From NCBI RefSeq assembly GCF_008728635.1, contig NZ_CP044285.1, forward strand, positions 1,178,001-1,242,000: a stretch of 64,000 bases of DNA, in the 5' to 3' direction. The notes under the pieces are model-generated. The model was given only the letters and a program-made list of their open reading frames with translations. It did not search any database and was not told the origin of the DNA. This DNA comes from Hymenobacter baengnokdamensis (lineage in GTDB: Bacteria; Bacteroidota; Bacteroidia; Cytophagales; Hymenobacteraceae). Within the stretch, counting starts at the first letter, position 1, and each line of letters begins with the position of its first letter. This document shows, in pieces, positions 46,601 through 53,618 of the stretch. Both the position numbers and the translations under genes were made by a program.

Positions 46601-46682
46601 GGCTAACCTGGCCGCTGGGGTGTACACGCTGCGCCTGACGGCGGGCGCCACTGTCCTGGCCAAGCGCGTGGTTATTCAATAG
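43563..46682 (+). CDS. C-terminal fragment of adhesin 2: IPT/LamG protein with T9SS sorting domain (frameshifted gene)
   Basis: 1039 codons; there is no signal peptide at its own start, which supports its being the downstream part of the gene that begins at 42745. Domains: IPT (about 10-90: LTNISPSSGPVGTSVTLTG), LamG-like (about 92-245: SLFTLEGWVNPTSLN, GRYDEVRVYSAALT), second IPT (about 315-385: PTITGISPTSGKSGTGVTVTG), beta-repeat region and type A sorting domain (about 960-1039). From the LamG domain on it parallels adhesin 1 closely, including runs of identical bases around the second IPT domain. If the break is real, the sorting domain cannot be exported without its signal peptide. Confidence 0.8.
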   Translation: MAITTVIPPSLTNISPSSGPVGTSVTLTGSNLTGTSGVSFNGTAATTFAVVNATTVTATVPTGATTGNVTLTTPNGTSSGVAFTVNPPTNNALAFDGVGAYVHVSTALPATSLFTLEGWVNPTSLNNGFNVLLNGDNFPTGTVHCQFLNNGQLRFTISGMTDMDSPFTVPLGRWSHVAVVYSATSQTLQFYLNGTLTGGTLSYPGGIAVASQTYSLGAWLSGSPQRFFTGRYDEVRVYSAALTAANIQADMFSTNASVPGSQVAYYNFDQGTAGGNNAGFTSLPDQTSNGHTGTLTNFALTGTTSNWVRSFPTITGISPTSGKSGTGVTVTGTNLTDATSFAFNGTAVTPFTTPGSDLTAVLTAPQYVTTGPVSLASATLTAYTGPVFTLVNDLVVTTTQSIPADSYSSLTVQSGGNGTLAGDVMVSGPIVVNSGGRLADGCNLFTGSGSFTLNAGGTLDICRPRGILSGPGTALGNIGAVRVLGARTYSSDASYSYSGGQSQDTGDGLPGQVRNFLVATSTDLSLTNPLAVTQVLTLSGAGNLTTGGKALTLLSSSAGTALVVNSGTGVINGATTAQRYIDGSLNAGLGYRHFGAPVSGATVASLGTATSGFTPVLTPAYNTSATPGTTTPFPNVFAYDETRLATTTNNLSAFDKGFVVPAATTTTLANGQGYAVNIAAGQTVSFTGTAFTGDLTKSLSRGTDANAGWALLANPYPAPLDYSLVANADRSNLDAAVYVVQSSGQYMGSYRSYVNGIGGNPVLPTAQGFFVRVSAGQTSGSLTFHNAQRLTAVNATAFQRTTADLRPQVQLDLAGNGLADAFTAYAQDGATAGFDTRYDAVKLPNSTGLNLASATATDNLAIDGRPAFTAGLVLPLAVGVPAAGTYSLSATTMANLPAGLAGFLTDAQTGQTTQLSPGTSYRFSVTAAQATSLLTGRFSLRFGPQTALATVPVLTAELVSVYPNPAHGSFAVLVPGVAQATSVQAELLNTLGQAVRRQSAALPAAGTTLTVETANLAAGVYTLRLTAGATVLAKRVVIQ

Positions 46683-46698
46683 CTTTTTTCCAACTTTA

Positions 46699-46722
46699 GC
46701 CGGCCTCGCCCGTGGGGCCGGC
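46699..46722 (+). repeat. Conserved intergenic hairpin before PID-CTERM-like gene 2
   Basis: GCCGGCC (46699-46705) pairs with GGCCGGC (46716-46722). It is the counterpart of 41992-42015, with only a few differences in the whole intergenic stretch. Confidence 0.5.
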
Positions 46723-46737
46723 GCTAACTTCTCTCTT

Positions 46738-46926
46738 ATGAAACTACTGCTAACAATGGCCCTGCTGCTGGCGCTCACTGGCCTGGCCCAGGCGCAGGCC
46801 CCAGGCTCGACGGGCCCCACGCCGCAGGCCGTGACGTCCGTGCCGCTCGACGGCGGGGCCTCGCTGCTGCTGGCCTCGGGCGTGGCCTACGGCCTCAAGC
46901 GCCTGCGCCAGCGCCGCGCTCGCTAA
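46738..46926 (+). CDS. Small secreted protein with PID-CTERM-like sorting tail, copy 2
   Basis: 62 residues, identical to copy 1 through the hydrophobic segment; only the end differs (RLRQRRAR instead of RLRKRRQR). Most base changes between the two are synonymous third-position changes, so the peptide is under constraint or the pair has exchanged sequence. It follows the adhesin 2 stop by 55 bases, the same spacing as in unit 1. Confidence 0.8.
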   Translation: MKLLLTMALLLALTGLAQAQAPGSTGPTPQAVTSVPLDGGASLLLASGVAYGLKRLRQRRAR

Positions 46927-46955
46927 AGCGAGCCAATAGCTTCGCTCTACCCCTC

Positions 46956-46989
46956 AAGCCCCCGCTGCTACCTGGCAGCGGGGGCTTTT
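46956..46989 (+). terminator. Intrinsic terminator after PID-CTERM-like gene 2
   Basis: A 13-bp stem (46956-46968 with 46975-46987), 6-base loop, then a short T-run. Its T-run overlaps the region where a truA -33 box would lie. Confidence 0.85.
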
Positions 46990-47004
46990 GCGCGCCAGGG
47001 GCGG

Positions 47005-47012
47005 TACTTTTG
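47005..47012 (+). promoter_or_regulatory. -7 box TACTTTTG directly before truA
   Basis: Exact TAnnTTTG match ending only 7 bases before the truA ATG, so a transcript from it would have almost no leader. The sequence GAGGAAAT in between also resembles a weak ribosome-binding site. Confidence 0.45.
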
Positions 47013-47019
47013 AGGAAAT

Positions 47020-47796
47020 ATGCGTTATTTCATTCATCTGGCCTACGACGGCACGGCCTACAGTGGCTGGCAGGTGCAGCCGGGCGTACCTACCGTGCAG
47101 GAAGCCCTCAACACCGCGTTAAGCAACGTGCTGCGCCAGTCCGTACGCACCCAGGGCAGCGGGCGCACCGATGCCGGGGTGCACGCCAGCCACCAGGTAG
47201 CTCATTTCGAAGCCGACTTTCCGCCCGAGATGACGCTCGACCTGCTGCGCTACCGCCTCAACCGCGCCTTGCCGCCCGATGTGCAGGTGTTTCGCATTCA
47301 TGAGGTCGATGAGCGCGCCAACGCCCGCTTCTCAGCTGAGGCCCGCACCTACGAGTATTTCGTGCGCCTGCGGCCCGACCCCTTCCGGCGCGACCAGGCG
47401 CTGTACCTCGACCGGGGCCGGCCCGACGTAGGCGCCATGAATGTGGCCGCTTCCTATTTGGTTGGCCAGTTCGACTTCACGGCCTTCTCGAAGGTGAAAG
47501 GGGCCGAAACCCACTACATCTGCTGCCTCTACGAGGCTGGCTGGCACGAAACAGCCGAGGGGCTGGTATTTCGCATCCGGGCCAACCGCTTTGTGCGGGG
47601 CATGGTGCGGCTCGTGGTAGGTACGCTGCTCGACGTGGGTCGGGGCAAGCTCACGCCGCTGGAGTTTCAGCAGGTGCTGCACCGGCAGCAGCGCATAGCA
47701 GCCAGCGGAGCTGCCCCGGCCAAAGGGCTGTATCTGAGCAGGGTAGAGTATCCGGCCGGAATAGTGCCAGCCGCAGATGTGCGAGAGCCAGCCTGA
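47020..47796 (+). CDS. truA: tRNA pseudouridine synthase A
   Basis: Makes pseudouridine at tRNA positions 38-40. 258 residues. The catalytic Asp is in GSGRTDAGVHASHQVAHF; the start MRYFIHLAYDGTAYSGWQVQP and the later FRIRANRFVRGMVRLVVGTLLDVGRG are family signatures. A -7 box ends 7 bases before the start codon. Confidence 0.96.
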   Translation: MRYFIHLAYDGTAYSGWQVQPGVPTVQEALNTALSNVLRQSVRTQGSGRTDAGVHASHQVAHFEADFPPEMTLDLLRYRLNRALPPDVQVFRIHEVDERANARFSAEARTYEYFVRLRPDPFRRDQALYLDRGRPDVGAMNVAASYLVGQFDFTAFSKVKGAETHYICCLYEAGWHETAEGLVFRIRANRFVRGMVRLVVGTLLDVGRGKLTPLEFQQVLHRQQRIAASGAAPAKGLYLSRVEYPAGIVPAADVREPA

Positions 47797-47967
47797 TTTC
47801 GGGCACAAAATAGCCTGTTAGGTTCCAGTGCATAAGGAGTCAGTACAAAAAAGTCTAAATCAGCTGCTTGGAGTAGGTCGGCTCAAAGCGGCTGAGCGCC
47901 GGCGCCAAACGCCTTTCTTCGCCGCCACGCAACGAACCTGACCGACCTTTGTTAGCAAGCTACTTTT

Positions 47968-49764
47968 ATGGACCCAACTTCCGCTACCAAAACCGGTCAG
48001 GTATTCGACTGGCAGGTGCTGCGCCGCCTGCTCAATTACGTGACGCCCTACCGGGGCACGTTCATCAGCCTTATTATCCTCACGGTGGCCACGGCCGTGC
48101 TCGGTACAGTGCGCCCGGCCCTCATCCAGCGCATGGTCGATGTCGACATTACCAACAACGACTGGGCCGGCCTCAACCGCTCCACGCTGTGGCTGCTCGG
48201 GCTGCTGCTGGTGCATACGCTGGTGAGCTACCTCCAGACCTACTACGGCGGCTGGCTAGGCCAGTACATTGTGCGCGATATCCGGGCCGACCTCTACCGC
48301 CACCTGCTCAGCCTCAAGCTCAGCTTCTTCGACCGCACGCCCATCGGCGTGCTCGTCACGCGCAATATATCCGACGTCGAAACCCTGGCCGACGTGTTTA
48401 GCGAGGGCCTGGCCGCCATGGTCGGCGACCTGCTCCAGATTGTCTTTCTCATGATTTTCATGTTCTGGACCAACTGGCAGCTGGCGCTAATCAGCCTCTC
48501 GGTTATTCCGCCGCTGCTTTTCAGCACCTACGTTTTTAAGGAGAAGGTAAAAGGCAGCTTTCAGGAAGTGCGCAACGCCGTGGCCAAGCTCAACTCGTTC
48601 GTGCAGGAGCACCTTACGGGCATGAACGTGGTGCAAATCTTCAACAACGAGGAGCGCGAGTACCGCAAGTTTGAGGCAATAAACCAGGAGCACACGCGGG
48701 CAAATATTAAGTCTGTACTATATTATAGCATCTACTTCCCGGTGGCTGAGGTGCTGGGCGCCATCGGCGTGGGCCTGCTGGTGTGGTACGCCGCCCAGGG
48801 TCAGATTGAGGGGAGTATCTCAAAGGGCGCACTCATCGCCTTTATCATGTATAATGCGCTGTTTTTCCGGCCTATCCGCCAGATTGCCGACCGCTTCAAT
48901 ACCCTCCAGCTGGGCCTGGTGAGTACCGAGCGCCTGCTCAAGCTGCTCGACAGTAAAGACCTGGTAGCCACTTCCGGCACCGCGCCGGTGCCCCAGCTGC
49001 AAGGCGAGGTAGAGTTCGACCACGTCTGGTTTGCCTACAACCAGCAGGAAGGCGAAACAGATGAGCCCGAATGGGTGCTCAGGGATATCAGCTTCCACGT
49101 GCAGCCCGGCCAGACGGTGGCATTTGTGGGCGCTACCGGCGCGGGCAAAACGAGCATCATCAATCTTTTATCGCGTTTTTACGATATTCAGCAGGGGCAT
49201 ATCCGGGTCGATGGCCACGACCTGCGCGAGTACGACCTGAGCCAGCTGCGCCGCCAGATTGGCGTGGTGCTGCAGGATGTCTTTCTGTTTGCCGGCTCTA
49301 TCCGCGATAATATTACCCTGGGCAACCGCCAGATAAGCGACACGCAGATTTGGGAAGCCGCCGCGCTGGTCGGGGCCGAGCGCTTTATCGGCCGCCTGCC
49401 CGGCGGCCTCGACTACCCCGTGATGGAGCGCGGCGCTACGCTCTCGGTGGGCCAGCGCCAGCTCATCAGCTTCGTGCGGGCGCTGGTGTACCAGCCCCGC
49501 GTGATTGTGCTCGACGAGGCCACTTCCTCCGTCGATTCGGAGACGGAAGAGCTCATTCAGCACGCCATCGACAAGCTCATGGAAGGCCGCACCTCGCTCG
49601 TTATTGCCCACCGCCTCAGCACCATCCAGAAAGCCGACCGCATCATCGTGCTCGACCGCGGCGAAATCAAGGAAACCGGCACCCACGACGAGCTGCTGCG
49701 CCTCGGCGGCTACTACGCTCAGCTCTACCGCATGCAGTATAAAGGCGCGGAGGTCAATGGTTAA
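47968..49764 (+). CDS. ABC exporter, MsbA/multidrug type (fused TMD-NBD)
   Basis: Half-transporter of 598 residues expected to act as a dimer in the inner membrane. The six-helix membrane domain covers residues about 25-320. The nucleotide-binding domain has Walker A VGATGAGKTS, Q-loop GVVLQDVFLF, signature LSVGQRQLISF, Walker B RVIVLDEATSS and H-loop VIAHRLSTI. The signature reads LSVGQ rather than LSGGQ. The cargo (lipid, drug or peptide) cannot be told. A near -7 match, GACCTTTG, precedes it. The 171-base gap before it holds nothing else recognised. Confidence 0.92.
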   Translation: MDPTSATKTGQVFDWQVLRRLLNYVTPYRGTFISLIILTVATAVLGTVRPALIQRMVDVDITNNDWAGLNRSTLWLLGLLLVHTLVSYLQTYYGGWLGQYIVRDIRADLYRHLLSLKLSFFDRTPIGVLVTRNISDVETLADVFSEGLAAMVGDLLQIVFLMIFMFWTNWQLALISLSVIPPLLFSTYVFKEKVKGSFQEVRNAVAKLNSFVQEHLTGMNVVQIFNNEEREYRKFEAINQEHTRANIKSVLYYSIYFPVAEVLGAIGVGLLVWYAAQGQIEGSISKGALIAFIMYNALFFRPIRQIADRFNTLQLGLVSTERLLKLLDSKDLVATSGTAPVPQLQGEVEFDHVWFAYNQQEGETDEPEWVLRDISFHVQPGQTVAFVGATGAGKTSIINLLSRFYDIQQGHIRVDGHDLREYDLSQLRRQIGVVLQDVFLFAGSIRDNITLGNRQISDTQIWEAAALVGAERFIGRLPGGLDYPVMERGATLSVGQRQLISFVRALVYQPRVIVLDEATSSVDSETEELIQHAIDKLMEGRTSLVIAHRLSTIQKADRIIVLDRGEIKETGTHDELLRLGGYYAQLYRMQYKGAEVNG

Positions 49765-49823
49765 TGGCTAGCAGCCAGGCGGGTTCTTCGCTTGCTTAAC
49801 CACTAATCAGTACTCACTACCTA

Positions 49824-50342
49824 ATGCGTTTCTTCTTTCCCCTCGTCCTGCTTTTTACGGCCATCGGCCTGGGTATCTATGCCTATCTGGGCGGGCTGCG
49901 CACGCCCGCCGTTGCCCTCGAAACCACGGCCGCGCCGGTGCTGCTGGCCGGGCAGCCCTTCCACGGCAAGGTGCAGGACGAGCGTTTCGGGGAGCTGTTT
50001 CGCGCCGCCAAATCGCGCCAGGATGCCAGTCCGGCGCTGCCCCTGGCCAATCTTTACTATAATAACCCGGAGTCGGCCCACGACTCGGTGCGCGCTTTTA
50101 TCGGCGTGCTGGTGCCCGACACCGCTGCCCGGCTGCCGGCCGGCTGGCGCTACCGCGTGGTGCCCGCTGGGCAGCGCGTGGTAGTGGCCCGCGTGCGCGG
50201 GGTGAGCTTCCTGCTGGCGCCGGGCAAGCTCTACGCCGCAGCCGAAGAGTTTAGCAAGAGCCGGCAGCTCACCAAGCAGCCCTTTTACCTCGAGCAGTTT
50301 GGCCCCAACGAAACCGACGAGCTGCGGGTAGGAGTGAAGTAG
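49824..50342 (+). CDS. Membrane-anchored protein, possibly GyrI-like/TEX264-like fold
   Basis: 172 residues. One N-terminal helix (MRFFFPLVLLFTAIGLGIYAYLGGL) anchors a soluble part. The pattern HGKVQDERFGELFRAAKS ... PLANLYYNNPESAHDSVRAFIGVLV ... YRVVPAGQRVVVARVRG resembles the GyrI-like ligand-binding fold found in membrane-anchored proteins such as eukaryotic TEX264. This is pattern recognition from sequence and not confirmed. The spacer from the ABC gene (49765-49823) contains partly inverted TGGTTAAT/TTAACCAC words. Confidence 0.6.
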   Translation: MRFFFPLVLLFTAIGLGIYAYLGGLRTPAVALETTAAPVLLAGQPFHGKVQDERFGELFRAAKSRQDASPALPLANLYYNNPESAHDSVRAFIGVLVPDTAARLPAGWRYRVVPAGQRVVVARVRGVSFLLAPGKLYAAAEEFSKSRQLTKQPFYLEQFGPNETDELRVGVK

Positions 50343-50393
50343 CCCACCCCGAGCACCAGCCCAGCCCCCATCTCAGCAAAGCCCAGGAAGTAA

Positions 50394-50411
50394 GTGTTTA
50401 TACGTAGCAGG
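50394..50411 (+). repeat. Intergenic motif GTGTTTATACGTAGCAGG, copy 3
   Basis: Third, less exact copy of the word at 1458 and 4599, lying in the 214-base gap before the alcohol dehydrogenase gene. That gap shows no gene. Confidence 0.35.
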
Positions 50412-50542
50412 CACCCTGCTACCTGGGTATTAGCACGTAATTTATTCATTTAAATCGGTATTCGTTAACCTTCAGCAGAAAGAGCGAGTACAGCCTAGCG
50501 GCGCGCTGCCTGGTGGTGCCGCTGCTGTTTCACGCTAACTGT

Positions 50543-50550
50543 AAAGGAGG
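50543..50550 (+). promoter_or_regulatory. Strong Shine-Dalgarno site AAAGGAGG
   Basis: A near-perfect ribosome-binding site 6 bases before the ATG at 50557. Most genes in this window have none, which is normal for Bacteroidota, so this site stands out and fixes the start codon. Confidence 0.75.
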
Positions 50551-50556
50551 ATTCTT

Positions 50557-51711
50557 ATGCTAGCTATGGATTTCCGGGGGCCGAAAAGGGTTCGCGCCAG
50601 CCAAAAACCAATGCCCGAAATCAAGCATCCGGAGGATGCGATTGTGCGGGTCACGCGTACGTGCATCTGCGGTTCCGACCTGCACCTCTACAACGGCAAC
50701 GTGCCCGATACCCGCGTGGGCATGACCTTCGGCCACGAGTTTACGGGTATTGTGGAGGAAATCGGCTCGGAGGTCACCAAGCTGAAAGTCGGCGACCATG
50801 TGCTGGTGCCCTTCAATATTGCCTGCGGCAAGTGCATCTTCTGTAAGCAGGGCCTGTTTGGCAACTGCCACGAGTCGAACCCCGAAGCCACGGCCGTAGG
50901 CGGCATTTTTGGCTACTCGCACACCGCCGGCGGTCACAACGGTGGCCAGGCCGAATACGCCCGCGTACCCTATGCCAACGTGGGCCCCACGGTTATTCCG
51001 CCCGGCATGGACCCCGACGATGCCGTGCTGCTCACCGACGTAGTGCCCACGGGCTACCAGGCCGCCGAAATGGCGGGTATTCAAAAAGGCGATACGGTAG
51101 TGGTATTCGGGGCCGGACCGGTGGGTATCATGGCGGCCCGCTGCGCCTGGCTGTTTGGGGCCGGCCGCGTCATCATCATCGACCACATCGACTACCGCCT
51201 GGAGTTTGCCCGCAACTACGCCAATTGCGAGGCCTACAACTTCCGCGAGCTGGAAGACCCGGTGCTCTTTATCAAGAAAACCACCGACTGGATAGGGGCC
51301 GACGTGTGCATCGACGCCGTAGGGGCCGAAGCCGCGGGCAATGCCATGCAAACCATTACCGGCCGTAAGCTGCTCTTGCAGGCGGGCTCGGCTACGGCCG
51401 TGCACTGGGCCATTAATGCCGTGCGCAAGGGTGGGGTCGTGTCCATCGTGGGCGTGTATGGCCCTACCGACAACCTCGTGCCCATCGGCAATGTGCTGAA
51501 CAAGGGCCTGACCATTCGGGCCAACCAGGCTTCGGTAAAACGCCTGCTGCCCCGCCTTATCGAGCACGTGCAGAACGGCGTGCTTAACCCGAAGGGGTTG
51601 ATTACGCACCGCATCCCGCTCGAAGAAGTAGCCGATGGCTACCGTATTTTCTCTGCGAAGCTGGACAATTGTATCAAGCCGGTACTCATCTCGCCCTCTG
51701 CCGGTATCTAA
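50557..51711 (+). CDS. Zinc-dependent alcohol dehydrogenase, formaldehyde-dehydrogenase-like subgroup
   Basis: Medium-chain NAD(P)-dependent dehydrogenase, 384 residues. Catalytic zinc ligands lie in TCICGSDLHLYNG and FGHEFTGIVEEIG. Structural-zinc Cys residues are in NIACGKCIFCKQGLFGNCHESNP. The Rossmann motif is VVFGAGPVGIMAARCA. The insertion pattern (GGIFGYSHTAGGHNGGQAEYARVP) fits the glutathione-independent formaldehyde dehydrogenase-like group that acts on various alcohols or aldehydes; the substrate is unknown. It is preceded by a strong Shine-Dalgarno site and followed, after 12 bases, by a small gene likely in the same operon. Confidence 0.93.
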   Translation: MLAMDFRGPKRVRASQKPMPEIKHPEDAIVRVTRTCICGSDLHLYNGNVPDTRVGMTFGHEFTGIVEEIGSEVTKLKVGDHVLVPFNIACGKCIFCKQGLFGNCHESNPEATAVGGIFGYSHTAGGHNGGQAEYARVPYANVGPTVIPPGMDPDDAVLLTDVVPTGYQAAEMAGIQKGDTVVVFGAGPVGIMAARCAWLFGAGRVIIIDHIDYRLEFARNYANCEAYNFRELEDPVLFIKKTTDWIGADVCIDAVGAEAAGNAMQTITGRKLLLQAGSATAVHWAINAVRKGGVVSIVGVYGPTDNLVPIGNVLNKGLTIRANQASVKRLLPRLIEHVQNGVLNPKGLITHRIPLEEVADGYRIFSAKLDNCIKPVLISPSAGI

Positions 51712-51723
51712 CGCCCCACGACC

Positions 51724-52236
51724 ATGCAAACCATAACCAGAGACCCGAACCTGCTGCCCGGCTGGGGTATCGATGCCGACCCCGACAACGACCCGACGTA
51801 CCCCATGCGGCAGCGTACTCCCGAAGACCACGACGGCTATAGCTGGGTGCGCCCCACCCAGCAGCCCATTACCGTCGAGGTGCTGCACTCCAACGAGCGG
51901 CCCAACGTATCGGCGGTATTCGGCACTTCTTCACCTCCCAGCGGCCTCAGCGGCATAATTCGGCGCTTCGCTTTCAACTACAGCGAAAACAGCTACCTGC
52001 ACTGGCTGCCCCTGCTCTTCGCCGACCGCGTCAACGTAGTCGAAGGCATTGTGGAAGACCTGGCGCACGGCAAGGTGCCCAACATCTGGGCCGAGAAAGG
52101 CTACAAAGCCCAATGGAAATACGACCGCGTCGGCATGCTGGAGAAAATCGCCGCCGCGGCGCTCGTCACCACGGCGGCCGTGTTCGTGCTCTCCCGCAAA
52201 AGCGCTCCGAAGAAGCATAGCCGCTCAGCCCGGTAG
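51724..52236 (+). CDS. Unknown protein with C-terminal membrane anchor, paired with the dehydrogenase
   Basis: 170 residues. The N-terminal 55 residues are acidic and Pro-rich with no hydrophobic segment (LLPGWGIDADPDNDPTYPMRQR). A middle region with conserved-looking FAFNYSENSYLHWLPLLFADRVNVVEGIVEDL is followed by one transmembrane helix near the end (KIAAAALVTTAAVFVLS) and a basic tail, so it is probably tail-anchored with the N terminus in the cytoplasm. It starts 12 bases after the dehydrogenase stop. I do not recognise a named family. Confidence 0.75.
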   Translation: MQTITRDPNLLPGWGIDADPDNDPTYPMRQRTPEDHDGYSWVRPTQQPITVEVLHSNERPNVSAVFGTSSPPSGLSGIIRRFAFNYSENSYLHWLPLLFADRVNVVEGIVEDLAHGKVPNIWAEKGYKAQWKYDRVGMLEKIAAAALVTTAAVFVLSRKSAPKKHSRSAR

Positions 52237-52285
52237 TTTGATGAGCAATAGCTTACTCAATAGAAAGCGAAGCTTCCAGCATAAT

Positions 52286-52349
52286 AACCCTAAAGCAGAA
52301 AGCCCGGCTTACCTTACAGCAGGTAGGCCGGGCTTTCTGCTTTAGGGTT
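52286..52349. terminator. Long bidirectional hairpin terminator
   Basis: 29-bp stem with one mismatch (52286-52314 with 52321-52349), 6-base loop. It lies between convergent genes and ends 2 bases from the stop codon of the minus-strand outer-membrane protein gene. The length is unusual for a simple terminator. Confidence 0.75.
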
Positions 52350-52351
52350 AC

Positions 52352-53020
52352 TTATCGCCCAAAGAAATACGTGCCGCTGAACGTGAGTTGGGCCAGGCCA
52401 AAGCTTGCGCCAAGAGTCGACACTGTATCGTCGGAGACGTTGGAACTGCTGTTGTCAGACTTCACATTAAGCCGGTCATAGGTCAGTCCTCCAATCGAAG
52501 CTCCTAAGCCTATGCGCGGAATCGGCATAAAAATAATGCCTGGTGTCAGACCCGCGTAAAATCCGCTCGCTGTCTGGTTCGACGAGCCATTATTGCCAGC
52601 GGGCTGCGAATCGTGCTCATAGCCGGCCCCCAGTGTGCCTGTAAAGCCAAATTGGTCAGTCAGCATATAGTAACGCCGTGCAAAAGGCCCTACGCGCAGG
52701 CTAGTAGTAGTGCGGTAATAGGGAGTTGACGAGCTGCTATTCGACTTAGCAGAAATCTCCTCAATACTCCAGGTAGCGTCGGCACCAATAGCTAGGTTGT
52801 CTGCCACAAAGTAGCTAATGCCGGGGTTGAAGTTGAAAATTTTATCGGTATAAGTATAAGTATTGCCGCCGTTATAATAAGGGCTGCTTGTATCCTCCTT
52901 ATTTTGAGTGAAATTGATACTGCCACTCAAGGCCACGGTACCAGCTTTAAGTGCAGTTTGGGCCTGGCTTGCTTGCACCGAGGCACAGCAGATAATAAGT
53001 AGCAGGAAATGCTTTTGCAT
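52352..53020 (-). CDS. Outer-membrane beta-barrel protein
   Basis: 222 residues. The signal peptide is MQKHFLLLIICCASVQASQAQ. Alternating amphipathic strands follow (FNFNPGISYFVADNLAIGADATW, TSLRVGPFARRYYMLTDQFGFTGTLGAGYEH, GFYAGLTPGIIFMPIPRIGLGASIGGL) and the protein ends in LTFSGTYFFGR, a typical barrel closing strand. It belongs to the general Bacteroidota outer-membrane beta-barrel group; the cargo or partner is unknown. Codons are more A/T-ending than in neighbours, with many Ser/Asn residues. The ATG at 53020 is preferred over 53050 because of the signal peptide. Confidence 0.85.
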   Translation of the reverse strand: MQKHFLLLIICCASVQASQAQTALKAGTVALSGSINFTQNKEDTSSPYYNGGNTYTYTDKIFNFNPGISYFVADNLAIGADATWSIEEISAKSNSSSSTPYYRTTTSLRVGPFARRYYMLTDQFGFTGTLGAGYEHDSQPAGNNGSSNQTASGFYAGLTPGIIFMPIPRIGLGASIGGLTYDRLNVKSDNSSSNVSDDTVSTLGASFGLAQLTFSGTYFFGR

Positions 53021-53089
53021 ACAATGAAGGAGAAGTGAAAGGTCAAGCAAATGTATGCTGCCTTTCTTTAATTTCTCTATTAAGTATGC

Positions 53090-53130
53090 AAAAAAGCCCG
53101 GCCCTTCTTCAAGAAGGGCCGGGCTTTTTT
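53090..53130 (-). terminator. Terminator of tRNA-Pro(CGG)
   Basis: A near-perfect inverted repeat (53090-53109 with 53111-53130) with As before and Ts after; on the minus strand it lies just past the tRNA 3' end. Confidence 0.85.
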
Positions 53131-53134
53131 AAAG

Positions 53135-53208
53135 TCGGGGTGGCAGGATTCGAACCTACGACCTCGTCGTCCCGAACGACGCGCGCTACCGGGCTGCGCT
53201 ACACCCCG
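53135..53208 (-). tRNA. tRNA-Pro (anticodon CGG)
   Basis: Acceptor arms CGGGGTG and CACCCCG pair over 7 bp. The anticodon arm is CGTCG-TTCGGGA-CGACG, giving anticodon CGG. The T arm has the TTCGAATC loop. 74 bases with discriminator A; CCA is not encoded. Confidence 0.93.
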
Positions 53209-53272
53209 AAAACTTGGCGGGCCGATGGGGCGGCTCCGCGTCGGGAATTCCAATGCTAAGTCAAGAATGCCT

Positions 53273-53307
53273 AAAAAAACCCCCAGCCCGAAGGCCGGGG
53301 GTTTTTT
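53273..53307 (-). terminator. Terminator of tRNA-Pro(GGG)
   Basis: Stem of C-rich and G-rich arms with one mismatch around a CGAA loop, followed by Ts on the minus strand. It separates the two tRNA-Pro genes, which are therefore probably separate transcripts. Confidence 0.8.
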
Positions 53308-53328
53308 CGGGGGCAACTTGTCCCTCGG

Positions 53329-53402
53329 TCGGAGTGGCAGGATTCGAACCTACGACCTCCAGCACCCCATGCTGGCGCGATACCAGGCTACGCTACACCC
53401 CG
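53329..53402 (-). tRNA. tRNA-Pro (anticodon GGG)
   Basis: Acceptor arms CGGGGTG and CACTCCG pair with one G-T pair. The anticodon arm is CCAGC-ATGGGGT-GCTGG, giving anticodon GGG. The T arm is the same as in the CGG tRNA. The two genes are related and probably arose by duplication. Confidence 0.93.
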
Positions 53403-53618
53403 AGGGAATTGGAGCTGCAAAGGTAGGCAAACAAAATTCGTTTCCGCAACATCAGGCGGCTATTTTTGCTCGTTACTCCGGAAAAAATAGCTAACTCTAT
53501 CATTGGCAGGGGCTAAAAATCGTTAACTGGCAGAAGGAAGCTGCAAGCTGCCCGCCGCACTATCTTTACCCGAGCAACTTGACGGAATCAGCTCATTCGC
53601 TTTACTTTGCCTGGCTTT

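Noticed and set aside
50560..51888. 442-codon minus-strand frame opposite the alcohol dehydrogenase gene
   Set aside because: The plus strand carries zinc-binding and Rossmann motifs and a strong ribosome-binding site; the minus frame is a shadow.
52237..52351. Small gene in the gap after the tail-anchored protein gene
   Set aside because: The gap is filled by a 29-bp stem hairpin and contains no plausible frame.
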